Source of the DNA: Strobilurus pachycystidiatus
Lineage: Eukaryota; Basidiomycota; Agaricomycetes; Agaricales; Physalacriaceae
Assembly: GCA_019915135.1 (NCBI GenBank)
Contig: JAHLMK010000028.1
Location: 1-64,000 of the forward strand
Length of the DNA stretch: 64,000 nt
Reading direction: 5' to 3'
The translations under genes and the position numbers were made by a program. Positions 12,574 to 22,617 of this stretch are shown here, piece after piece (the stretch's first letter is position 1; each line of letters begins with the position of its first letter). The notes beneath the pieces are model-generated. The model was not told the DNA's origin. It ran no database searches and saw only the letters and a list, made by a program, of their open reading frames with translations.

Positions 12574-13311
12574 AGCATTCAACGCCTTCCTCGAACTTGC
12601 CGCCCCACTCCCTAATCATGTTCAAGTGCAATCTCCCGCGAGCAATCGATATTCGCATCTCTTCGACCGTCTGCGGAGTCTGGGCCGTGGACCGATCAAG
12701 CAGTCACAGCCCCGTCACGACCCACTCCAGCCAGCCTCCAAAACCAGTATGGCCCGACGCCGCACCCGCCGTCAGCACGCTCCAACGCCCGGCCGACGAG
12801 TCCAGCTATACCGTCCGTTCCCAGGACTTCCCCTTTTCCTTCATCGCCCTGAGAACGGTCACACGCTCGCGCACATCGTCCTCAATGACAGCCTCAGACA
12901 TCGTGCCGCGTACGGGAACCATGCCAAGTATTTTGCCTTGGCGTGCGTGTATTTGCCTTCAATAATCAGTTTCTGACTGACACGGAATGACCTAGGCCGA
13001 CTCCTTACCATAAACCAACCGCCGCCCATCCTTACGGACATTTGACCGTCCGCGTCTTCAACAACCAATGCTGGTGCATCGGCGCCGTCCATTGGTACGG
13101 CATCCAGGACTCCGACGCCTTCGTTCACGAAGCAGACCGCCCGGGTTCGGTCTCCTCCATGATTCGAGCTCAGAGCGCCGTCCCGCCCGCTCGCCGTCGC
13201 TTCAAGTACTGGTTCCGCGCCTCTGACCACGTCCAGGTACGATTCCGCCCACTTTCGCGTTGTTCGGACTCAACTCAACCCCACCAGGTGCCCGTAGTCC
13301 CATCCGTCTGA
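12574..13311 (+). CDS. hypothetical protein, W-C-G-H family, 5' end missing
   Basis: Three exons splice in phase: about 12,573-12,942, 12,996-13,236 and 13,288-13,311 (stop TGA). The introns of 53 and 51 bp have GTGCGT/CCTAG and GTACGA/CCAG borders. The first exon is preceded by an acceptor, so at least one upstream exon is not located. The protein is basic in its first part (SMARRRTRRQH). Exon 2 holds the segment VRVFNNQCWCIGAVHWY and the acidic DSDAFVHEADR. The segment aligns with LRIYDANHWCCGTLHLY of the minus-strand gene at 0.6-1.6 kb, which suggests one family present twice in the window. No function is known to me. The clean splicing argues that this copy is still coding. Confidence 0.55.
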
Positions 13312-13570
13312 GTCGTATTTTACACCCGCCCCGCCCCTCCACACCGTAGCCTTCTGTAATGTACTATTAATTGTTGTATCATCCATCTTGTTGCTCTATA
13401 TCTTGTTGCTCTACACTTACCTCACGTATTGCCCCCTCTGTCCTGCTGTCTATTCTGACTTGCGACTGTATATACCTTGTACCCTGTATACCTTTTTCAG
13501 AAATCCGAACAAGCTGAACGCGTTTCTGGACGGCTCGACAATGTACAATTCTGCAGTGCCGTTCGGACTA

Positions 13571-13750
13571 TGGGTAGGGGGGGGTGGTAGGGGGGGGTGG
13601 TAGGGGGGTAGGGGGGGTGGTAGGGGGGGGGTAGGGGGGGTGGTAGGGGGGGGGGTAGGGGGGGGGGTGGTAGGGGGGGGGTAGGGGGGGTGGTAGGGGG
13701 GGGGTAGGGGGGGTGGTAGGGGGGGTGGTAGGGGGGGGGGGGGGGGTTGG
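13571..13750. repeat. G-rich minisatellite, (TAGG)/(GGTGG) runs
   Basis: About 180 bp consist almost only of G runs of 6-12 bases separated by TA or T, in units such as GGTAGGGGGGG and GGTAGGGGGGTA. The plus strand could form many G-quadruplexes. It starts directly after the Cys/Leu-rich non-coding stretch at 13.3-13.5 kb and ends about 220 bp from the polymerase pseudogene. All frames through it are spurious Pro/Gly runs. Confidence 0.9.
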
Positions 13751-13973
13751 CGGAGCCGGCATGGTAAAGGAAGATGTTCTTCAAAGAGTCGCCCTGGAGG
13801 TACCGTCGTTTGAACTTGGAAGTTTGAAGGGACCCGCTCCATTTGGTGCAAGTCCAATCCGAGTGTCTGGTAGTGTCCTCCACTGTACATGATTTCCCCC
13901 AATTTGAGGAGCCCCCGAACAACAAGACGAATCTAGAATGATACATTAGCAAGGAATGCGAATCAGGCACATG

Positions 13974-16900
13974 TCACTCGTACCTGCCGCTCGAATACAC
14001 ACCATCCACGTTCGGGTCATTCGCAACGTCAGTGAGATGTTCCTGATACGCGTTGTACACATCCCCGGGGATGTTGAGCTTATACAGATTGGAGGATGGG
14101 AGGTCTCGTGGAAGATTACGGGTCATTTGCTCGACGCCGTAGAACTCTGTCTTGAAAAAGTCGGTCTTCGGCGTTCGGAGGTGAACATACATCTCCCGCG
14201 GGGTGCGAAGTGAAACGCAGACTATCTCCCCATCCACTGAGAGAGCCAGAGGATGAATCTCCCAGCTATCATGCTAGGCCGGATCTGGATAACATTCCAT
14301 GTTCGGTTCGTCCTGACCTTGACCCCGCGGAACCTTGTTGGGACTACAGTCGGCGGAGACGATGCGTTGCTGTTCCAGCGAGCATCCTGGTGTTGCTTCC
14401 ACCAAGGACGCATCGCTTTGATCCAGGCCGAGTAATTGCCGTATGGGTGTGGAATAGATGATAACGAGTCCTCTGTAGGTTCTTCCACCACGGGCTGCGG
14501 TCTCTTCTTCTTTGTGACAGTTATGCGGATACGACCGTTGGTTGGCTGTGACTGTCCGTCCAAGCCATCCCCTATATCAGGCGGCGGCGTCGAAATACTC
14601 CCTTCCTCCGGATGCCTTGAAAAAGTCCGTGAGCTTATTTTGTTTAAACTTGTCCACCTGGCCGGCGACGCGTCTATGAAGCCAGTCGGGATGGCGAATG
14701 CCAGGCACGGGTTTGGGACTTTCTGCATGGCGGCGGGAATAGTGATAGCTTTTTTTGGATGAGGGGAGCCCAAGCGTTCGATGTAATGGTTTCAGTCCAA
14801 AATGTCGCGCAAGTCGAAATTGAGGAGTGTATTGTCCTTGGGCCATGTACGAAGATATGTTTGCTTGACGCTCTCCTCCGCAGAGAAGATGGCAAGAGGA
14901 ACCGCGCGGTCGGTAACAGGCGAACCTACAGGCTTGGCGGATATGATGAATTTACAAGCGAGGCCCTTGTCCTTGGCCATCTGGTCACCCAAGAACTCGG
15001 CGAGACGACGCGCGGTACTGATGGATGTCGACTTCTGTCCTCCGTAATCAGCCAGTGTCCTCGACAGGCTGAGATTCTCAGAGATGAGCTCGACCAGCTC
15101 TTCGTCATCCAGAGTCTCCGCCTTGGTGAAGAGGATATCCAACCAACGATGGATCTGCCGTTGGCCGATTTAGATGTTAAGTTCTCTGGGAAGACGCCAG
15201 GGACCCTGCATCAGATACCGTCAGTGTCCGGTTCCAGTGGGTGCCAGATCTGCTCTACAAGAGCTCGCGCCATCTGGAGCGCCCGTAAGGCAAGTGATTC
15301 CAGCCATCTCCATCGAGTACCACCTCGCTCCCTTACGCATGACATAGCCGTAGAAGGAGTTGAAGTGCGCCAACTGCAGGGAGTCGTACAGCACGATCTT
15401 CGCCTCATCCACCTCCGTTATTGACCCCCCAGTCGCATTGTCACAGACAGCGCAGACTGCCTCGTCCACCATAGAGTCCGGCTGAAGTCGGTTTGACAAC
15501 ATGACGTTGGTACACATGGCGGCGACGTCGAAGTAATAGATAATGGGATTGTCGGTTCGCTGCATGACTTCTAAGGCAGTCTGAATGGCATCTCTGACTT
15601 CGTTGTAATTGGTGACATCGTCCAAGGATGCTTTGGATTCTTTGACGATACAAAACGTCAAGGCGGCATCGAGGTCGTCGATAAGCTAAACCGCAGGTTA
15701 GTCAAAGATTTGTGATGTTCGATATAAAGACTATACCTGTTGGAAGGCGGATTGGACAATCTTGAAATCAGTTGCGATATTGCTTCCGAACACGCCCGCT
15801 TCCAATGCTTCGACGTGTCCACCCACATATGTTTCTGAAGCCAGGAGATGGCCGCCGTACATGTGGCCGTGCTCCTCCTCATGCCGGTTTGACATGATAA
15901 TGTGACCGCGGTCAGCTTCCATCTGTACCATGAATTAGGACAAGGTTCGAAGAAATGAGTTAAAAGTCGCCGACCATCAGTAAAGTCTCGCACAGTGTAC
16001 CGCTACCCTTCCGAAGCACTTCGTCGGGAGACAGTGGAATGATGTTGCACAAAGAGAAGATGAAGGGGTGGTCATATTTTATAAATAGGTAATAGGTCGC
16101 CACAGCATCAGAGACCGAGTACGTGGCCAACTCCTTGGGCTGCTCCATGACATGGCTGAAGGTGTCGTCAGTTTATGACGGAACGGTCTAGGTGAATTAT
16201 ACTCACGGCGTCATGAGCTCAGGATCTGACTCGACTTGGACTCGACTAGATTGTACCCCAGTTTCGACTTAGTCGCCGCCTTCAAACCCTGGCTTAGTGA
16301 AATACGAGTCAGGCTTCACATCTGGAACAATGCATATGCACGCAGGTCCTGCTCTTGTACTCGTCTTCCGAGTCCCTGGCGAATCACGTTTCTGGTAACA
16401 TGTCAATACCGTTCACTTTGGCGCGTGCATCGAGGAAAGGAAAACCGAAAAAGTGCCCGTTGAACGTGGCCATGACAGTTGGCTTCACATTCTGGATGTG
16501 CGAGAAGAGCCGCCTGATGGTGGCGGTCTGGAAATGTCTTCGTACAAGATAAGGGAAAGAGAGATGGAACAAACTCTGACCTCATCTTTCTCATTGAACA
16601 CAAGAAATTCTCCTTTATAATCGTCTCGGGGCGTGTATTCGAGGTCGTCGACATCGTCACTTGGTGATCAAGTATCCTCGTCCGTCCACCATGTACGAGA
16701 TCATCATGACCTGGTCAATCGCCCGGTCGGGGAACTTGAGCGGGGCCTTCGTCGTCTCGATTTCGTAGGGCATAACGACGGGATCCGCGCGCTTCACTCG
16801 CTCGATGATCTGCTTGAAGGATGGTTGGCCATTCGTGAAGGTAACGGTGTACCAAAGCCCGACGCGGGGGTCATTGTCAATGGCGACACGAAGATAGTAC

Positions 16901-17272
16901 AGAACGTCGAACTCCCATACATCGATGATGCTGTCTCGAGGATCCACGTCGCGTCCAGGTCCTTTACTCCCCCCCATGCCGAGTTCTCCTTCCAGCTCAA
17001 TATATACTAGCCGCAGCAGTGGTAGCACTGACAGCCTCAGCATAGGCTTCCACAGCGTCGCGTTTGCGCTGTTTTCTACGGCGAGGGGTACTATCTCGCG
17101 TCGGACGGCGAGTAAATCGAGTCGTCCGGACTAGAGATTGACTTGCACAGGTGCAGGAAGTGGGCGTCGTGTCCGAATAGTAGAAGATCACAAATCGGAC
17201 GAGCGAATTTTTGAGGGCCTGTATACCGAAAATGATCAGAATATCATTGACTCCAATCATGAGATAGCGCAC
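13974..17272 (-). pseudogene. POL2: DNA polymerase epsilon catalytic subunit (POL2), degenerate partial copy
   Basis: POL2 encodes the leading-strand replicative polymerase. Minus-strand blocks follow the order of the real protein: KRDAVEAYAEAVSATTAA (17,070), RVAIDNDPRVGLWYTVTFTN (16,870), an exonuclease block, [14 protein letters not shown] (16,110), [20 protein letters not shown] (15,850), MLSNRLQPDSMVDEAVCAV (15,490), FNSFYGYVMRKGARW (15,360), [20 protein letters not shown] (15,040), and NLPRDLPSSNLYKLN near 14,080. Introns are retained, for example at 15,733-15,689. It cannot be functional. The exonuclease residues read MPYEIETTK and FNGHFFGFPF where the family has DIET and GDFFDWPF. The palm motif reads AMCTNVM instead of AMYPNIM. 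About 90 residues are lost after AVCD and about 230 after DTDGI, and the frame shifts near 16,250. The N-terminus and the C-terminal half are absent. Confidence 0.88.
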
Positions 17273-17721
17273 CTGGAGGAGCCGCTCAATCTTTCTCTTT
17301 GTACTGTGCGAGCAGATTGAGACCCTCCTTCCTGATAGATGAACCCTGATGGAATGTAAACGTCAGAATTGCAGTGAATGTAGGTGTTGCGTACTTACGA
17401 ACGAGTCTTGCATTGAGAAGCTACAAATGTTTAACGCGCTACTTGGTCACCCGAAGGCTCAGCCCAAAACCCACGACAAGGGGGCGCGCGGATGCAACGA
17501 GCACCCGATTTTGAGGACATCCCGGCGGTAGAGGGATGCAAACAGTACATTATAATGAGTACAAAGTAAAACTCTAGACATCCGATAGCGGCGACAATGT
17601 TTCCCTCAGCCCAGCAAGAGCAGCTAATTGCTTATTATCTGTACGAAGTGGTCAACGCGTCGCGCGACAAGATGCGGCCAAGGACTGACCAGCGTTAACG
17701 ATTTTCTCCCGCAGCCCTGCG

Positions 17722-17956
17722 AGGGCATTCACAGCTTCGACTTGTTGATTGGATGCGAATGCGGTGGTATTTCTCGACCACCTGAGGGTGCCATCTGCTC
17801 TGTCGCTCGCGTTTGCTCGTCTGAACGAGATGCGCCAGACTGAGTAAAGTCAAAAAATGAGATCCCTGATGATGGACGGACTTTTGCTTCTCGACCGACT
17901 GAAGATGCCAGCTGCTCTGTCGTTCGCGTTTGCTCGTCTGGACGAAGTGCGCCACA
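17722..17956. repeat. tandem duplication of a terminal exon, 117-bp period
   Basis: The acceptor and start of the last chromodomain-gene exon (TTTACTCAG before 17,956) are repeated 117 bp further down at 17,839. In both copies the encoded HLVQTSKRERQS-like frame on the minus strand is kept with scattered substitutions. The second copy lies past the stop of the model I prefer and could serve as an alternative last exon. Confidence 0.7.
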
Positions 17957-18343
17957 CTGAGTAAAGCAAAGAACTGATAATGAACGTACCTTTGTGCTTC
18001 GCAGTGGCGACTACTTTTTTAATCCTCTTGACATCTTTCTTCGTGACCTTGCTGTCCCGCTGTACACGCTGCCACCACTTCTCCAAGAGATAGCCCGATC
18101 CCCCATTGTCGAAAGATTTCTTGGGCTCCCACCTGTAAGAGGATGGGTGTGACGCGTAAAATCGGATACAAAACTCACGTATTGCTGTGAGCTGAGTGAC
18201 CCAACCACTTGACCCGATATTCAATAGTTCCCCGGCGCTCGGACCACCGTGCTGCATTGATAGATTCTGTAGGTGTTGGGTAAATGAAAGAGAGTAACAA
18301 GAAACGACGCACCGACGACATACAGTTCGCGTTTGGGCATCAT
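17850..18343 (-). CDS. small chromodomain protein, 122 aa, 4 exons
   Basis: Exons 18343-18313, 18266-18179, 18132-17990 and 17956-17850 splice in phase to 122 residues. The chromodomain spans residues 7 to about 60: ELYVVESINAARWSERRG, then IEYRVKWLGHSAHSNTWEP and a C-terminal helix with LEKWWQRV. The aromatic cage positions (Y of ELYVV, W of VKW, W of NTWEP) are all present. A Lys/Arg-rich helix and a Ser/Arg-rich tail follow. Chromodomains bind methylated lysines on histones; a nuclear, chromatin-binding role follows from the fold. The last intron is only 33 bp and the last exon is duplicated downstream, so the C-terminus is less certain. It could be a domesticated piece of a chromo-integrase, but no integrase is adjacent. 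The gene lies immediately upstream of the POL2 pseudogene on the same strand. Confidence 0.72.
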
Positions 18344-18527
18344 AACGAGCACAAGCTAGACCAATGGGAGTCAGTGACCTGGACTCTCTTTGCCCTTTTC
18401 TCTATATTTGTTGTACTCTATTTTTTCTGGCATTGCAGAGGCTTGAATTTTATTGCAATATTCTACAAATCGCTGTCGACGCTTACCTGCGACTTCCCTC
18501 TTGTTTGAACTTCGTGGTAAGGAGGCA

Positions 18528-18665
18528 AGTGGGAAAGTGTCACATGCATGCCGAGGCCCTAGGCAAATCGGCAGCACGACGTTAAGTCCGTACTCTCGGC
18601 TTTAACGTTGACGTCTCGGGCAGGATTTGATCACTTGCCGGTATTCACCGTGAACATTTTCCCTT
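18528..18665. mobile_element. foldback (palindromic) element, copy 1
   Basis: The 138-bp stretch is nearly self-complementary. The ends AAGTGGGAAAGTGTCAC and GTGAACATTTTCCCTT pair, and the centre ACGTTAAGTCCG / CGGCTTTAACGT forms a tight hairpin. A homologous copy lies at 37,470-37,602 with the same order of arms. Two copies in unrelated surroundings suggest a foldback or MITE-like mobile element. No target duplication could be fixed. Confidence 0.65.
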
Positions 18666-18709
18666 AATTTCATACATTGTCAACTCACAAAGTCTCACAT
18701 ACAATCATA

Positions 18710-19096
18710 ATGATCGTCAAGCATGACACCAAGTCCAATCCCGCAATCATGGATATAGACGAGGATGATACCGTATCGCTTACGCCAGAGAGAAAACATA
18801 AACGAGTGGATAAATTTCGCGGCCTGACGGCCGCAAGGTAAGTTCATCTATTTCCGTAGCCAGGTAAGACCTAGCGGTACAGGTCTCGATAGGAAAACCG
18901 GCAGCAATAAACATATAAATGGCATATAGAACTTTTGATGGTCGGATCGGTCGGTCCGGGGCCTATCCGCGCAAAGGTATATGTGATTATCTGTATCTTT
19001 GGCATATTTTTTGACTGGTCTAGGCGACGCGAGCGAATCGCCACCCTGCCACCAGCCGAGCAGGATCAAATACGTGCCCGGCAACGACAACACTGA
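18710..19096 (+). CDS. small basic protein, 66 aa, 2 exons
   Basis: ATG at 18710 opens a 128-nt exon ending at a strong donor (AAG|GTAAGT, 18838). Exon 2 runs from 19024, after TGGTCTAG, to TGA at 19096; the join keeps phase and gives 66 residues. The N-terminus holds the acidic MDIDEDDT, and the rest is rich in Lys, Arg and Gln (RRRERIATL). The intron of 186 bp is long for this genome and contains other GTAAG and AG sites, so an extra exon is possible. The product is not recognised. The gene lies just outside the foldback element. Confidence 0.4.
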
Positions 19097-20750
19097 GTGC
19101 CGACCATCGTACTAAACATCGCGCGAGCCTCCGCAATGCCAGCGCCAAGCGCCGTTTCTCGTCTGTATCTGTTGATTTTTTCTTCTTGAAAGCCTGCTGA
19201 ACCCTATCATCTCAAGTGTCAAACCCTCAACGCTTACACGCAATGGATCACTTCGATATCCTGAGGACTACACTTCCCGTCAGCAGGCTCGCCATCAAAT
19301 TATCAACACAGTCAAAACTGTAGGTCGACAAGCAATGATGCAAGGGAAAGTGAAATGCTGGCAGGAGATGGGACAGAGTGTGTATATAGTCAAGTAGTTT
19401 GATACCTGAAGATGCGTGGTAATACGACATCGACATCGACGTCGACAGTTGCACTGCGCGTCCCGTAACTCCCGTTGTTCAATCCTCCAGCACCAGTACC
19501 GTTGTCCAAGGCCACCTAGTCCTCATCCTTGATTTCACCTGCTTCCTTGCTTGAGGTTACACGTGAAGATGAGACGAGTGAAGAGGCCCAGCAGAATGCT
19601 GCCCCCCACTTGGAGCGGCAGGGCTTACGCGCAGTGGTGTCCGTGTTGAACCAGCTTCATCGCTCGAACGATGGCATGAATGAATTGTTATGGCCACCGG
19701 CTGGCCAGAATCCGGTTGATAGCAGCTGAGAAGGATGCTTAGTATATATTCCGAGCATTTTAGAGCAGGCCGGATGACGGTAACGAGCCGTAGAGCTCGT
19801 TATCTCTGGAGGAGATGGTATACTTGCTATGCAAGGATGGTATACTTGCTATGCAAGGATGGTATACTTGCTATGCAAGCACCACCCCCGCCGTTCTAAG
19901 CAGTGTAACAGTATGGCTTTATCGGGCCTCAAGCTTATCAGTATGCAATATATATTCCAATATTTAGTTGCGTACTCCGATACCTTCGTCGCCGTCCCGA
20001 GCGACATCGAACTCGTTCCGTTCACTATCCGGCAAACGCCGGATCGAGATCGAGAGCTTTGGCTCGTACTCGGTTGTCTTCTTACGACGATGGCACGTTC
20101 ACGACGACGTGCCATCTAGCCCTAGACTTATGTCTGGGGCCTTCATTCTCTCTCTGGGGCCCTCCGCCTCGCCTCTGGACCACCGCCACCGTCTCCGCGG
20201 CTACCGACAGCCGTGAATGACGTTCGAGCTCATCTTGCGCATAAGCCGTCGCTGAAGACGCTGCATTCAAAGCGTGGGACGACGACGACGGGAAGCCTCC
20301 CGGATGCGACTTCCTGTGGCAGCCCGGGTACGGCGGCAGTGCAGGCAGGGTAGTGAGAGCGGACGGCGGAGGCGGAACGAGCGCGGAGGCGCAAGCGTGA
20401 GCACACGGCCGCACACCTGGTGCGTATCTTCATTGATATACTCACTATCCTTTCTATCTACAGTGCTGCCCTCGCGTCCCCACTGAGTCGGTACTGCCTC
20501 GCGCACTCCGTGTCTTACCCGCCGGTGCTGTTTCGCACACACCGTCCTCCCTCATTGGTTCACCTCGTACGTGCCATCCACACTTCACACACTTTGTGTC
20601 TATGTACGACGGGCTGCAGGTGCGTGGCATTTTTCTGCAGGCTGAATGTTTCCCAACTAATTTCTTTTAGATGACTTCGACGACGCGGACTGACCCCGAC
20701 CGACGACAATGTAGAAGACACTTTAACAGCTGATCTGCGACGCCGACCAA
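19097..20750. other. unassigned region with short open frames
   Basis: A plus-strand frame at about 19,520-19,729, preceded by an acceptor-like CACCTAG, encodes a Glu-rich segment that ends GMNELLWPPAGQNP. An ATG at 19,243 could belong to its first exon, but I cannot join them. Around 20,100-20,420 Arg/Pro-rich frames occur on both strands. At 20,690-20,800 the phrase GACGCCGACC recurs several times. No family was recognised. Confidence 0.3.
19815..19880. repeat. 22-bp tandem repeat, 3 copies
   Basis: The unit ATGGTATACTTGCTATGCAAGG stands three times head to tail without a mismatch in the first two copies. The third ends in GCAAGCA. Confidence 0.9.
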
Positions 20751-20953
20751 GGATGAGTGCGACGCCGACCGAGGACGAATGTCACGCCGACCAAATGACA
20801 CGGGAAAGACCTCGACAACAACCAAGGACGAGGACCACGCACATTGAGGATGAGGACCGCTCAGACCGAGGGCCAGGGCCATGCAAATCGAGGACGACCA
20901 CCATGCTAGTTGTGGATGAACATGATTACTGCAATCGGGGAGTGGGGGAGTGA

Positions 20954-21326
20954 TGTAGACGAACACAGAAGGTAAGGTAAGTACCGATACACAACGATAG
21001 ACCTCAGACGTCAATTGATAGTAGACGGCTCGACATTACCTGTAGACGAACACAGAAGGTAAGGTAAGTACCGATACACAACGATAGACTACAGGTAAGT
21101 TAGACTAGAATCAATAAGAGATAGAGACACGACGTACCCTCAGACGTCAATTGATAGTAGACGGCTGAGGGATCGATCGAGAAAAGAAAAGATTTAAATA
21201 GTAATCGGACTGTACAGTCGCTCGGTATCTCCCGGCGTGCACGCCACACGCGAATACCTCCCTCATACTTCAACAAGTGAGACTGACCAAGACAGGGATT
21301 CCAGTGGCAATACCTACCTACCTACA
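20954..21326 (+). mobile_element. LTR-like sequence with preceding purine tract (LTR retrotransposon remnant)
   Basis: The sequence starts TGTAGACG and ends CTACCTACA, so TGT...ACA. It is preceded by the purine tract GGGGAGTGGGGGAGTGA, as at the 3' end of an LTR retrotransposon. An 87-bp segment at its start is duplicated (20,954 and 21,041), and the block CCTCAGACGTCAATTGATAG recurs at 21,138. No integrase, reverse transcriptase or second LTR lies within reach, so it would be a solo or truncated LTR. Its boundaries are judged from the termini only. Confidence 0.5.
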
Positions 21327-21489
21327 TATATACTTGCTGACATTCATGTATAATTCTCTCCTGTGTAACACTGAATGAATATTGAATTTTCTCTTCAATT
21401 TTTGTTTCAATTTTCATCGTCGAATAGGGCGGTCTCTACACGGTAGTACAAAAAGAGAGAGAGCAGGTCCAGAGGTGGGTGACTTACCT

Positions 21490-22415
21490 GAATCCAGTGT
21501 ATCTGTACACAAGTAGATTGACACTGGGACGGGACCAGAAACAGGCGAGTGGCGAGAGTGCGTGTCTGTACACGGATAAATGAGAAAATCAGCCGTGACC
21601 AGAAACGGGTGACTTACCAGGATAGACCGTGTCAGGACACGAATCAGCAAGGCGGGACCAGAAAAAGGCAACTGGAAGAGGGTGTGTCCGTACACGGATG
21701 CGCCAGAGAGTAATTGGACGTGACCAGATACAGGCAATTCACCTAAGTCGAGCGTGTCTGTACACAAGTACTCTGGGTGAGACCAGCAACGGGCAATTGA
21801 CAAGGAAGGGTGTGTCTGTACACGCATAGATGTGAGATCTGGGCGGGACCAGATACAAGCAACCAACAAGGCCATGTCAGAGAGTCGGGCGGGACCAGAA
21901 ACGGGCAACTCAACTCAGTCGGGTGTGTCTATACACGAAGAGATTCAAGATCTGGGCGGGATCAGACACAGGCGCTCATCTGAGGAGAGCGTGTCTGTAC
22001 ACGAAGAGTTCAGCGTGTCTACACACAGATATATTTGAGATCTGGCCGGGACCTGAAACAAGCAAACCACGAAGGAGGGTGTGTCTGTACACAGCTATAT
22101 CAGATAATTGGGTGGGACCAGCAATGGGCACTCACCTCGTTGGAGCGTGTCTGTACACGATGGATTGGAAATCTGAGCGGGACCAGAAACGGACCTCCAG
22201 CGAGGGAGGATGCGTCTATACACGGGGCGTGTCAGTCGGGCAGGACCAGAGACGGGCGAATGGCGGACGAGGGCGTGTCAGTACACGCACACTCAGAGAA
22301 AATTGAGCGCGTCTAGAAGCGGGATACTAGCGGAGGTGAGCGTGTCTGTGCACGAGATATGCCGAGCAATGTGGTTAGGGCAATTTGGGCACAGGAGCGT
22401 GTCCGAGCACGCGCA
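21490..22415. repeat. array of about 16 degenerate units centred on CGTGTCTGTACACG
   Basis: The 14-bp imperfect palindrome CGTGTCTGTACACG, or a variant with one to three changes, recurs about every 55-70 bp at approximately 21,496, 21,562, 21,628, 21,682, 21,752, 21,811, 21,924, 21,990, 22,014, 22,081, 22,146, 22,212, 22,274, 22,341 and 22,397. A degraded unit lies near 21,872. Between palindromes a second conserved phrase appears, GGGCGGGACCAGAAACGGGC, flanked by variable bases. Unit length and the variable parts differ from copy to copy while the palindrome is kept. Open frames on both strands here just translate the repeat. It may be a set of protein-binding sites or transposon subterminal repeats. 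Confidence 0.85.
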
Positions 22416-22487
22416 GTCTACATGGCGAGTGGAGAAAGTGTGATCGGACAGAGTTACGCAAGCCTCCACACAGCCGGCCGCGCAGAG

Positions 22488-22617
22488 TCGGTAGCTCTGT
22501 CGCTGCGGGAATCGATGAGTGATTTGAGGGCGTTCACAAAATGGGTAACCCAAAGCATTCTCACGGCATAGCTAGAATGGCTCGACGGCGCTCCATTTCC
22601 AAATCCCAAGACATCTT
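22488..22617. repeat. 130-bp direct repeat, copy 1 (truncated first exon)
   Basis: The segment is identical to 23,496-23,625 apart from about two substitutions. On the minus strand it encodes the start of the accessory protein at 23.0-23.6 kb (LWVTHFVNALKSLIDSRSD), but the sequence diverges directly after. It is therefore a broken duplicate placed at the edge of the palindrome array. Confidence 0.9.

Noticed and set aside
12574..13311. TET/JBP-type dioxygenase carried by a KDZ element
   Set aside because: The His-rich look of this exon does not supply the HxD...H metal-binding pattern, and the gene is 11 kb from the transposase.
13571..13750. Interstitial telomere repeat
   Set aside because: The units are TA or T followed by G runs of varied length, not a fixed TTAGGG-like hexamer, and no subtelomeric genes are near.
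13971..17272. Functional second POL2 gene with unusual introns
   Set aside because: Catalytic residues are changed in exonuclease and palm motifs and whole conserved segments are deleted inside exons, which intron re-modelling cannot repair.
21414..22316. Coding frames of 93-164 residues with repeated CLYT or YLCTDTLD motifs
   Set aside because: They translate the palindrome array on either strand; no start, splice or codon pattern favours one strand.
21490..22415. CRISPR-like array, because of palindromic repeats with variable spacers
   Set aside because: The repeats are degenerate, spacing varies, the spacers themselves carry a conserved phrase, there are no cas genes, and the host is a fungus.
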